Of a stretch of DNA of 64,000 nucleotides, positions 29,556 to 37,661 are shown piece by piece. Source of the stretch: Lunatimonas sp. (GTDB lineage Bacteria > Bacteroidota > Bacteroidia > Cytophagales > Cyclobacteriaceae); the NCBI RefSeq assembly GCF_020832325.1, contig NZ_JAFIEU010000045.1:62001-126000 (forward strand), in the 5' to 3' direction. The notes under the pieces were generated by a model, which saw only the letters and a program-made list of their open reading frames with translations, searched no databases and was not told where the DNA came from. A program made the position numbers and the translations under genes. Each line of letters opens with the position of its first letter. Position 1 is the first letter of the stretch.

Positions 29556-30253
29556 TGATTTGGTTTAGGTATCTGTAATTCAAACTGTAACTCCATCTTT
29601 CCTCTTGGTCCCGTCTCCACCGTGTTAAAGCTCATTTTTTTTCTCAAATCAAAGATGTACTCCTTCTCGACTTCGTTCGCATGAGGGAGATGATCGATAT
29701 CGACAATTTCCAATGCCGTCGCGATTAGACCCTCCTTGGGATAATAGAACGACCCGTTGTCCCCCAAAGACGAAATTACCTCGTATCCAACGCTTTTTGA
29801 TATACTGAGAGTAACAGGCGAACTAAGACCAAATAATTTCTTCAGTCTCAACTGTGGGAGAATGGCGATACCTACTCTGACCAGGTAAATGCTTCCGATC
29901 CCATAACCAGCCACCTCCCGACTATTCCAAAGTCCACAATACTCAGCTACCTCGAGATCTTTGTATTCAGACAGGTAGTCAACTACTTTAGGGTCAATAT
30001 CCTGTATTGCCGTTTCAAAGGGCAGGGGAAAATGCTCTGTTCGAAGCTGAATTCGGCCACCGCCCAATACTCTGAAATCCTCCATTGATTCAAATAAAAT
30101 CAGGTATACATGGGGATTCAGCGCCCACGACCGATCGGCAGATGTCACTTTCGTAATTCCATAGGATTCCAGTACCTTATGATGACCATAGATATACTTT
30201 TCTGTTGCTTCCACATCATCAATGGCCCTGACTATCCTAACTCTTACCTTCAT
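29552..30253 (-). CDS. Putative acyltransferase (GNAT/autoinducer-synthase-like fold)
   Basis: 233 residues, no signal peptide or membrane segment. The layout resembles acyl-homoserine-lactone-synthase or FeeM-like GNAT proteins: a strand-rich start, LGGGRIQLR (63-71), an acidic stretch, then VAEYCGLWNS (102-111) and GIGSIYLVRVGIAILPQLRLKKL leading into the CoA-binding helix region. I infer the fold from this pattern only. It overlaps the ThiF-like gene by 17 bases and the kinase gene by four, so it is made together with both. A role in making an acylated small molecule is possible. Confidence 0.5.
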   Translation of the reverse strand: MKVRVRIVRAIDDVEATEKYIYGHHKVLESYGITKVTSADRSWALNPHVYLILFESMEDFRVLGGGRIQLRTEHFPLPFETAIQDIDPKVVDYLSEYKDLEVAEYCGLWNSREVAGYGIGSIYLVRVGIAILPQLRLKKLFGLSSPVTLSISKSVGYEVISSLGDNGSFYYPKEGLIATALEIVDIDHLPHANEVEKEYIFDLRKKMSFNTVETGPRGKMELQFELQIPKPNQ

Positions 30254-31346
30254 GGGAATTGAATAATGACTCCAAGTCTAAATAATACCTTCCTGATGTA
30301 ACTTTTTGATCTAACAGTATCATCCTACATAATTGGCTACATGCTGCCCCCCCCATAATGACGGAAGAGGCCAACTGTGGCCAGGTGGTTATTGTCTTGC
30401 CTATTTGGGTAAAGCTGTATTTTGCCCTTTCTGAAAGATTCTCAAACTCCAATAATCCCATCATGATCGCCTTGCCATTCTCCGTCAATTGACAGGATAG
30501 TTTGCTTTCTTCACCAAATTCACGCAACAGTCCATGAAAAATGGCTCTGTCAGATTCTAGATCAAACCGCTCCACATCCATCATTCCCCTATCACTTGTG
30601 TCCATTAAAACCGGAATCCGTAGGGACTTGGCCATCATCCTGCTGCTGATCTTAACGGGTAGGCTGTCACACTCCTCGACGAGAATGTCTAATTCTCCCC
30701 CCAAGGTAAAAAAATCACGCATATTTTGTTCATTTATTCCGTCATTATATAGGGTGATTTTTAAATACGGATCAATTTCTGCTATTTCTCTGGCGACAAT
30801 ATACGTTTTTTTGAGTCCCAAATTAAATAAACCTGTTCGAATCCTATTTAGGTTACTCAAATCTAATGTATCAAAATCTGCTATTCTTAACTCTCCGAAG
30901 CTGCGCTCCATAGCTAAGCTCAGCGCAACACTTTGTCCGACTGAAAGGCCGATTATACCAATCTTCTTTTGAGACAATATCTCTTGTTCTTCCGGTGTGA
31001 TCTTAAACTGATTTCTTGATGTACGCATTCGAACAAACTCCGGCTCTGCCAGTATATGTACCATCGTATTACGCCATGGATACCAAACCCAGTTTCCAAA
31101 GTCCTCTAAACGGAAACCTTTTAGGTAGTCCCTCCGATAAGCCCTGTAGTCTCCCTCTACAAGTAGTTTAGAAGGATGGTCGATCTTGATGAGTTCGTCA
31201 AGCTGCCGCTCGATCTCATCCACGACTATTATTCCTTTTTTCTGTAAAAAATTTTCGATCTTCTCTTTATCTAGCGGCGACCGAGGCGAAAAAATCTGTG
31301 GCTTATAACCACAGGCCGACTCCCCTGCTTTCTCCGATTCATTCAT
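30237..31346 (-). CDS. ThiF/E1-like adenylating protein (Rv1355c/MoeY-like)
   Basis: 369 residues, cytosolic. The E1-type nucleotide site is visible: the glycine motif GLSVGQS at 133-139, then ADFDTLDLSNLNR at 156-168 with Asp157/Asp159 and the Asn-Arg pair that contacts ATP. LVEECDS (222-228) and TSDRGMMDVERFD (from 250) match my memory of the Rv1355c/MoeY group. No CxxC zinc pairs are seen. Mycobacterial Rv1355c also has a nitroreductase-like C-terminal domain, which is absent here. It is the first gene of a coupled operon with an acyltransferase-like protein and two kinases. The substrate is unknown. Confidence 0.75.
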   Translation of the reverse strand: MNESEKAGESACGYKPQIFSPRSPLDKEKIENFLQKKGIIVVDEIERQLDELIKIDHPSKLLVEGDYRAYRRDYLKGFRLEDFGNWVWYPWRNTMVHILAEPEFVRMRTSRNQFKITPEEQEILSQKKIGIIGLSVGQSVALSLAMERSFGELRIADFDTLDLSNLNRIRTGLFNLGLKKTYIVAREIAEIDPYLKITLYNDGINEQNMRDFFTLGGELDILVEECDSLPVKISSRMMAKSLRIPVLMDTSDRGMMDVERFDLESDRAIFHGLLREFGEESKLSCQLTENGKAIMMGLLEFENLSERAKYSFTQIGKTITTWPQLASSVIMGGAACSQLCRMILLDQKVTSGRYYLDLESLFNSHEGKS

Positions 31347-31607
31347 ATGATGTAATGTGTGTTAATAGGGTGATAACAGGAGTAAAGTTATAGGTTTGTA
31401 ATCATAAATAGACCTTGATTCAAAAAAAAGCTCGCTTTTTTTGACCAAACTTAATAGATTTACCGAAATGAACGTTTACGCTCAAGTATAAACGAACCCA
31501 TTACCTACCTCTTCACTGAAATTCAAAATACAAAAAAATATGTTAAGGCATTTGTATTTAAAAGGCTATTGCTTTACTATTTGATGGCTTATAACGATAT
31601 TTAGCAC
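31347..31607. promoter_or_regulatory. Divergent control region of the ThiF operon and the lone receiver
   Basis: 260 bases between divergent starts. It contains a near-palindrome, AAAAAAAGC (31423-31431), two bases, then GCTTTTTTT (31434-31442), flanked by TTGATT and GACCAA. This could be an operator or a short terminator. I see no perfect TAnnTTTG box at the expected distance from either gene. Confidence 0.4.
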
Positions 31608-32072
31608 ATGGAGAGAGAGAAGATCAGGGTCTTGTATGTAGATGACGAGGTAAATAACCTACAAGCCTTTAAGGCTACCTTTCGAAGGGATTACAAAATT
31701 TTTTTAGCTGAATCCGCTAATGACGGCCGTCAAATCCTTTTAAATGAAGAAATTGACATCATTATCACCGATCAACGCATGCCGGAAGAAAACGGAGTGG
31801 ATTTTTTAAAATCTATTATACCCTTGCATCCGGAACCTATGCGAATACTATTGACGGGTTATACGGATGTACAGGCGGTGATTGATGCCATCAACAAAGG
31901 AAAGGTTTACCATTACCTAACCAAGCCGTGGGAGGAAGATTACCTCCGCACCGTGGTAAAAAATGCCTACGAAGTGTATTCCCTGAGAAAAGAAAACAAA
32001 CAGCTAACAGACAGCTTGATCAAGGCAAACGATCAGCTAGAGTTTCTCCTTCGGCAAAACCTACTTTCCTGA
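31608..32072 (+). CDS. Stand-alone response regulator (receiver only)
   Basis: 154 residues: a single receiver domain (phospho-acceptor Asp55 in ITDQRMPEENG, acidic pair VDDE, Thr/Lys switch residues in LLTGYTD and LTKPW) followed by about 30 residues of coiled coil. There is no output domain. It resembles the receiver of the hybrid at 26327-27418 block by block (FKATFRRDYKIF against FKASLRRDFKIY; AINKGKVYHYLTKPW against AINKGEVYRFIDKPW), so the two are probably paralogues. It is divergent from the ThiF operon and probably works with its kinases. Confidence 0.9.
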   Translation: MEREKIRVLYVDDEVNNLQAFKATFRRDYKIFLAESANDGRQILLNEEIDIIITDQRMPEENGVDFLKSIIPLHPEPMRILLTGYTDVQAVIDAINKGKVYHYLTKPWEEDYLRTVVKNAYEVYSLRKENKQLTDSLIKANDQLEFLLRQNLLS

Positions 32073-32079
32073 CTTCGAG

Positions 32080-33300
32080 CTAATACCTGGCGGCTAGTAA
32101 TAGCTGTAGCTCTTTGTGTGCCATACCAAATTTTCTGGCCAAATGAGCATTTGTCAAACTACCCCTGTAGGCATAGACGCCCTTCATAAACCACTTATAA
32201 TTAAAAATCATTTCCTCAGCACCTCCTAGATCTGCCATCTGAAGCAGCATTGGCGTAAAAATATTGCTAAAGGAAAACGAGGCCGTCCGCGCCACCCTCG
32301 ATGCAATATTAGGCACACAATAATGAGTTACTCCATGCTTGTAGTAGACAGGGTCCTCATGGGTGGTAGGCTCAGCCGTCTCAATACAGCCTCCCTGATC
32401 GATGCTCACATCGATGATAATGGAGCCTTCCATCATTTGCGATACCATATCCTCGGATACTACCATCTTGGCCCTGCCGCGCTCTGCCCTCAACGCACCT
32501 ATTACCACATCCGCCTCCCGCAAAGCCTGGCACAAGGTAAAATTATCAATGGTAGAAGTGAAAACCTGCTGCCCTAGTAGTTGTTTGATCCTTCTCAACT
32601 TGTAGAGCTGATTATCAAAAATCTTGATACTGGCACCCAATCCAAGTGCGGTTCTTGCGGCATACTCTGCCACCGTTCCCGCACCGATAATCACCACCTG
32701 CGTAGGAGGCACACCGGTAATTCCTCCTAGAATAAGCCCTTTTCCTCCATTTACACTACTCAGGTACTCTGCAGCAACAAGCATCACCGTGCTTCCTGCA
32801 ATCTCACTCATGGCCCTTACCACAGGCATTCCACCAACTTTGTCTTCCAAATATTCGAATGCGGCGGCAGTAATCTTCTTCTGATTGAGTGCGTGGATAA
32901 AATCTGCGGATTGATTTCCAATCTGCAGAGAAGACAATAAGCAGGCACCCTGTCTCATGAATCCGATTTCCTCCACTGTGGGCGGATCGACCCGAAGCAC
33001 TACCTCGGCGTCGTATGCTTCTTTCTTGGAAAAAACCACCCGCGCACCAGCATCCATATAGGCCTTGTCGGGAAACTTTGCCGCAAAACCAGCATTTGAC
33101 TCAATGATTACCTCTTGCCCGTTATTAACAAGGAGACCTACGGCTTCGGGAGTCAGTAGGACACGCTTCTCATGTTCGGCGTTCTCCTTCGGAATACCAA
33201 TAATCACCTTCTTTTTCGCCTTGCCTGTGCGCTCCAATGACTCTTTGGGAATAGCTCCCGTTTGTGCCGCTATCTCGGCGAGTTCCATTTGCGATGCCAT
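32080..33300 (-). CDS. Alanine dehydrogenase/PNT family protein with substituted catalytic residues
   Basis: 406 residues with an N-terminal extension of about 30, then the AlaDH/PNT N-terminal domain (IIGIPKENAEHEKRVLLTPEAV) and a Rossmann domain (VVIIGAGTVAEYAARTALGLGA). It looks like the proteins annotated as alanine dehydrogenase in Bacteroidota. However, the residues that hold pyruvate in characterised enzymes (Lys74 and His95 of the Phormidium enzyme, 21 residues apart) align with Asp105 and Gln126 here. Alanine dehydrogenase activity is therefore doubtful. It follows tsaE by one base and converges with the lone receiver. Confidence 0.85.
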   Translation of the reverse strand: MASQMELAEIAAQTGAIPKESLERTGKAKKKVIIGIPKENAEHEKRVLLTPEAVGLLVNNGQEVIIESNAGFAAKFPDKAYMDAGARVVFSKKEAYDAEVVLRVDPPTVEEIGFMRQGACLLSSLQIGNQSADFIHALNQKKITAAAFEYLEDKVGGMPVVRAMSEIAGSTVMLVAAEYLSSVNGGKGLILGGITGVPPTQVVIIGAGTVAEYAARTALGLGASIKIFDNQLYKLRRIKQLLGQQVFTSTIDNFTLCQALREADVVIGALRAERGRAKMVVSEDMVSQMMEGSIIIDVSIDQGGCIETAEPTTHEDPVYYKHGVTHYCVPNIASRVARTASFSFSNIFTPMLLQMADLGGAEEMIFNYKWFMKGVYAYRGSLTNAHLARKFGMAHKELQLLLAARY

Positions 33301-33301
33301 G

Positions 33302-33718
33302 CTACCAAATTGTTATTTCCCTACTGTATTCGTCCAAGGAATGTATTGCAATGACCGCCGCATCGGAAGGGATGAGATCCGGGATCCGCTCCCCCCATTC
33401 CACCCAGCATAAACTACCACTGCCAAAGTACTCGTCTACACCCATGTCCACAGCTTCCGACTGATCTTCTATCCGGTAAAAGTCGAAATGGTAAAAGACA
33501 TTTCCCTCCGTATCTCCATACTCGTTTACCAAGCCAAACGTGGGACTGCTGACGTTGTCCACTATACCCATTTGTGAAGCAATTGCCCTAATGATAGTCG
33601 TCTTCCCTGCCCCCATTGGGCCTTTAAATACCCACACATTTTTTCCTCTACAGGATTCGATGATTTCCTTGGCACAGAAATCAATGTCTTGGAGACGGGC
33701 ACAGACAAATCGCTTCAA
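33302..33718 (-). CDS. tsaE: tRNA threonylcarbamoyladenosine biosynthesis ATPase TsaE
   Basis: The ATPase needed for making t6A on ANN-decoding tRNAs with TsaB and TsaD. It is 138 residues, usual for the family. The P-loop GPMGAGKTT is at residues 33-41, followed by the family motif SPTFGLVNEY and the later FDFYRIED and WVEWGERI. It lies three bases after porX and one base before the AlaDH-like gene, so the three are probably one transcript. Confidence 0.95.
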   Translation of the reverse strand: MKRFVCARLQDIDFCAKEIIESCRGKNVWVFKGPMGAGKTTIIRAIASQMGIVDNVSSPTFGLVNEYGDTEGNVFYHFDFYRIEDQSEAVDMGVDEYFGSGSLCWVEWGERIPDLIPSDAAVIAIHSLDEYSREITIW

Positions 33719-33721
33719 AGG

Positions 33722-35278
33722 CTATTTTTTAGGACTCATGTGAATGATCGGCACGATCACTTCTTCCAGTGATACACCTCCATGTTGAAAGGTGTCCTTG
33801 TAATAATTCACGTAGTAGTTGTAGTTATTAGGATAGGCAAAGAAATAGTCTTCCACAGCAAACACGTAACTGGTCGAAATATTGAATTTCGGAAGTTTCG
33901 CCTGCTCGGGTTTTGCAATCTCAAATACTTTTCCAGACTCAAAATTAAGATTTTTCCCCTGTTTGTACCTCAAATTTGTTGTAACATTTCTGTCACCGAT
34001 TATTTTGTAGGGTTTGTTCACCCGTTTGGTGCCATGATCCGTCGTGATGATGACCTCTGCACCTGCATCTGCGATCTTCTTAAACAACTCAAAAAGCGAG
34101 GAGTGGGTAAACCAACTCAGCGTGAGCGATCGATACGCCGATTCATCCGGAGCAAGTTCCCGGATCATCTTCATATCCGTGCGGGCATGCGACATCATGT
34201 CCACAAAGTTATAGACCAAAACATTCAAGTCGTTTTTGAGCATGTTATTGAACTGTTCCAATACTGCCTTGCCTTGGGAAACCTGTAGGATCTTTTGATA
34301 CGACGCCTTAATATTGAGGTTATTACGCTTTAGATTCACCCGAAGAAAATCCTCCTCCCGATTATTTTTTCCCTCATCGGTATCCTCTCCCTCCCACAAG
34401 TCCGGGTGAAATCTAGCCATGTCCGAAGGCATCATACCACTAAATAACGCGTTTCTCGCGTATGCAGTGGTAGTGGGAAGTATGCTGTAGTAAGAGTCAT
34501 CTGCTGTCGCCACAAAGTATTCACTGAGTAATGGTTCTATGACCTCCCACTGATCCAGCCTGAGATTATCAATCACGACAAAAAACAGTGGTTTGCCTTC
34601 TTTTACCTTGGGAAAGACGTGTTTTTTCATCACCTGATGGGAAAGCACCGGTTTGGAAACCTTGGGGTCATTCAGCCAGTCTAAGTAATTTTCCTTGATG
34701 AATTTGGCGAAATTTGCATTTGCCTCGGTTTTTTGGGTTTCCAGCACCTCCTGCATACTCTTGTTCTCCGTCTCGTCAATCTCTATTTCCCAATAAATCA
34801 ATTTTTTATATATCTCTGTCCACTCTTGGTGGTCGATGGCATCGTTATAGGCCATGCTGATATTCCTAAAATCCTGCTGATAGGATAGGTTTGTCTTTTC
34901 ACTGATCAACTGCTTGTTTTGAAGAATTTTCTTTACCGAAAGAAAAATCTGGTTGGGATTGATTGGCTTAATGAGATAATCTGCGATCTTTCCGCCAATG
35001 GCATCGTCCATGATATGCTCCTCTTCACTTTTGGTGATCATGACCACAGGAACCTGAGGTTTAAGGATTTTGATCTGTTGGAGGGTTTCCAGTCCCGTCA
35101 TGCCGGGCATCATCTCATCCAGAAAAATGATATCGAAGTTTTGCTCCTCTACCTTTTCGACCGCATCCAGACCACTATTTACTGTCACAATGTCATACCC
35201 CTTCTGCTCTAGAAACAAAATATGCGGTTTTAACAAATCAATTTCATCATCCGCCCATAATATATTGAATTTTTGCAT
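33722..35278 (-). CDS. porX: PglZ-domain response regulator PorX (T9SS control)
   Basis: 518 residues. The N-terminal receiver (1-120) has the acidic pair WADDE and phospho-acceptor Asp54 in FLDEMMPGM; the C-terminal two thirds is a PglZ/alkaline-phosphatase-like domain (FFVVIDNLRLDQWEV, DMMSHARTDM, VIITTDHGT). This is the arrangement of PorX, which with the kinase PorY controls type IX secretion genes in Porphyromonas. No PorY lies next to it here. A T9SS type B cargo is encoded at 13947-16724. It heads a porX-tsaE-AlaDH-like unit. Confidence 0.95.
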   Translation of the reverse strand: MQKFNILWADDEIDLLKPHILFLEQKGYDIVTVNSGLDAVEKVEEQNFDIIFLDEMMPGMTGLETLQQIKILKPQVPVVMITKSEEEHIMDDAIGGKIADYLIKPINPNQIFLSVKKILQNKQLISEKTNLSYQQDFRNISMAYNDAIDHQEWTEIYKKLIYWEIEIDETENKSMQEVLETQKTEANANFAKFIKENYLDWLNDPKVSKPVLSHQVMKKHVFPKVKEGKPLFFVVIDNLRLDQWEVIEPLLSEYFVATADDSYYSILPTTTAYARNALFSGMMPSDMARFHPDLWEGEDTDEGKNNREEDFLRVNLKRNNLNIKASYQKILQVSQGKAVLEQFNNMLKNDLNVLVYNFVDMMSHARTDMKMIRELAPDESAYRSLTLSWFTHSSLFELFKKIADAGAEVIITTDHGTKRVNKPYKIIGDRNVTTNLRYKQGKNLNFESGKVFEIAKPEQAKLPKFNISTSYVFAVEDYFFAYPNNYNYYVNYYKDTFQHGGVSLEEVIVPIIHMSPKK

Positions 35279-35344
35279 CTCCTATTAGTTAGTTCTTTTA
35301 TAGATAATACTTACTTTTGATTTCTTACTGTAAACAGCAGGTCA

Positions 35345-36574
35345 TTGAAAAGCCACAAAATAATTAATGATCCAGTCTATGGATTTATAAATATACCTAG
35401 TGAACTGATTTTTGCAATCATAGACCATCCATGTTTCCAAAGATTACGAAGAATCAAACAGTTAGGTTTGACCGATTACGTGTACCCAGGTGCCTTACAC
35501 ACTAGGTTTCACCATGCCATTGGTGCCATGCACCTGATGAGCATCACGTTGGACCATCTTCGAAACAAAGGAGTGGAAATCGACGACCGGGAGTACGAGG
35601 CTGCATTGATAGCAATTCTACTGCACGATATTGGACACGGCCCTTTTTCGCACGCACTTGAATTCAGTCTTTTACAAAATATCCCACATGAAAAGCTGTC
35701 ACAGCTTTTTCTTTTAGACCTAAACAAGCAATTTCACAGCCAACTGGACCTCGCTGTGAAAATTTTTAACGGAAATTATGAAAGAAGATTTTTTCACCAA
35801 CTCGTAAGTAGCCAACTGGACATTGATCGATTGGACTACCTGCAACGGGATTGCTTCTTTACTGGCGTGTCTGAAGGAACCATTGGTGCAGACCGAATCA
35901 TCAAAATGATGACCATCAAGGACGATCGGCTTGTGATTGAAGAAAAAGGCATTTACAGCATAGAAAACTTCCTGAGCGCACGAAGATTGATGTACTGGCA
36001 GGTGTACCTGCACAAAACCACCGTCAGCGCGGAAAAAATGCTCATCAATCTTATCCTACGGGCAAAACACCTCCGGAAATCCGGCGAAAAACTCCCCGGC
36101 TCGGAAGCACTTCTTTACTTTCTCGATAATAGCCTCACCCTTCAAGATTTCGCGGACAATAGTGAAGTATTGGCCTATTACGCAGAGTTGGATGATTTTG
36201 ACGTATGGGGAGCGCTGAAGATCTGGCAAAAAAGTCGCGACCGGGTGTTGGGTAATATCGCAGCCATGTTTCTTTCCAGGAAATTATTTAAGATCACGCT
36301 TAGTAACGACGCGTTTTCGGAAGACGAGCTTCGCCAAATGATGGGTAAAACCAAGGCAAAGTTAAACCTGTCTGACGAAGAGTTGCCGTATTTCTTCACA
36401 CATGGGAGCATCAGCAACCACGCATATGCTGCGAAAGAAAGCATATTTGTGCTGACAAAAAAGGGACAGGTAGTGGATGTGGCACAAGCTGCAGACCTCC
36501 CAAACATCAAAGCCATGAGCAAAATCGTAAAAAAACATTACGCTTGTCGGGCGAAAGATTTACCTTTACACTGA
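35345..36574 (+). CDS. HD domain-containing hydrolase (dGTPase-like)
   Basis: 409 residues of the HD superfamily, related to YdhJ/dGTPase-type proteins. Metal-binding residues are visible: HTRFHH (52-57), HDIGHGPFSH (94-103) and the late LDIDRLDYLQRD. It is probably a cytosolic phosphohydrolase of nucleotides. The start is a TTG at 35345: a stop lies 25 bases upstream in frame, no ATG or GTG lies between, and the N-terminus MKSHKIINDPVYGFI matches the family's usual beginning. It ends 18 bases before lpxD and may be co-transcribed with the lipid A genes. Confidence 0.88.
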   Translation: MKSHKIINDPVYGFINIPSELIFAIIDHPCFQRLRRIKQLGLTDYVYPGALHTRFHHAIGAMHLMSITLDHLRNKGVEIDDREYEAALIAILLHDIGHGPFSHALEFSLLQNIPHEKLSQLFLLDLNKQFHSQLDLAVKIFNGNYERRFFHQLVSSQLDIDRLDYLQRDCFFTGVSEGTIGADRIIKMMTIKDDRLVIEEKGIYSIENFLSARRLMYWQVYLHKTTVSAEKMLINLILRAKHLRKSGEKLPGSEALLYFLDNSLTLQDFADNSEVLAYYAELDDFDVWGALKIWQKSRDRVLGNIAAMFLSRKLFKITLSNDAFSEDELRQMMGKTKAKLNLSDEELPYFFTHGSISNHAYAAKESIFVLTKKGQVVDVAQAADLPNIKAMSKIVKKHYACRAKDLPLH

Positions 36575-36592
36575 ATTTTAAGTTAATCGTAG

Positions 36593-37615
36593 ATGGAGTT
36601 TACCATAAACCAGATCGCTCAGCTTTTAAATGGACGGGTAGAAGGCGATGGTTCCCATAAAATCAGCCGACTGGACAAAATCCAGGAAGGTAAACCCGGT
36701 GGAATCAGTTTTTTGTCCAACCTGAAGTATGAACCCTACCTGTACACAACCCAGTGTTCGGCGGTCATTGTCTCTCAGGACTTTAAACCTAGCAAACCTT
36801 TAATTTCGACACTGATACGTGTGGATGATGCCTATCTAGGTTTTACCCAGTTATTGGAATCGGTAGAGAAACTTTCCAAACCCCAGTATCGAGGTGTTGA
36901 ATCACCTGCTTACATGCATGAAAGTAGCCGCATGGGCATTGACGGGTACCGGGGTGCATTCTCTTACATCGACAAAAACTGCCAGATTGGAGATAGGGTA
37001 CAGATACACCCACATGCCTACTTGGGAGAAGGCGTGAGCATTGGCAATGACTGTATCATCCACGCCGGAGTAAAAATCATGCGCCGCAGTCGTATAGGAA
37101 ACCACTGCGAAATCCATCCCGGAGCGGTCATTGGAAGTGACGGCTTCGGATTTGCTCCGCAGCCTGACGGTCAGTATAAGAACATCCCACAATTGGGTAA
37201 TGTATGGCTGGAAGACCATGTTTCCGTAGGTGCCAATACAACCATAGACTGCGCAACGATGGGATCCACCCACATCGGAAAAGGTGTGAAAATCGACAAT
37301 CTCGTTCAAATAGCCCACAATGTACGCATCGGAGAAAATACCGTTATTGCTTCACAATCAGGTGTTTCCGGGTCTGCGGAAATCGGCAAAAACTGTATAC
37401 TCGCCGGAAAATCCAGTATTGTAGGTCACCTCAAAATCGCCGACAATACAACCGTGGGAGGAAACACTGCCATCATGAAGTCTATTTCCACGCCAGGAGA
37501 AACATTGCTTGGTTACATAGGCATGGACATCAAGGACTTCCTCAAATCATACGCTGTTTTCAAAAAGTTACCCGATTTGCAGAACAAATTAAAAGAACTG
37601 GAAAAAAAACAATAA
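36593..37615 (+). CDS. lpxD: UDP-3-O-acylglucosamine N-acyltransferase
   Basis: Adds the second 3-hydroxyacyl chain in lipid A synthesis, in the cytosol. It is 340 residues: an N-terminal uridine-binding domain, then a long left-handed beta-helix of hexapeptide repeats (IGDRVQIHPHAYLGEGVSIGNDCIIHAGV onward, split here), with the catalytic-region HNVRIGENT. The C-terminal helix ends in KELEKKQ. It is the first lipid A gene of lpxD-lpxC/fabZ-lpxA, 46 bases before the next gene. Confidence 0.96.
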   Translation: MEFTINQIAQLLNGRVEGDGSHKISRLDKIQEGKPGGISFLSNLKYEPYLYTTQCSAVIVSQDFKPSKPLISTLIRVDDAYLGFTQLLESVEKLSKPQYRGVESPAYMHESSRMGIDGYRGAFSYIDKNCQIGDRVQIHPHAYLGEGVSIGNDCIIHAGVKIMRRSRIGNHCEIHPGAVIGSDGFGFAPQPDGQYKNIPQLGNVWLEDHVSVGANTTIDCATMGSTHIGKGVKIDNLVQIAHNVRIGENTVIASQSGVSGSAEIGKNCILAGKSSIVGHLKIADNTTVGGNTAIMKSISTPGETLLGYIGMDIKDFLKSYAVFKKLPDLQNKLKELEKKQ

Positions 37616-37661
37616 ATTTGTATCCTTAACAATGACCGTAAAGGCTTCATAAAGAATTTTA

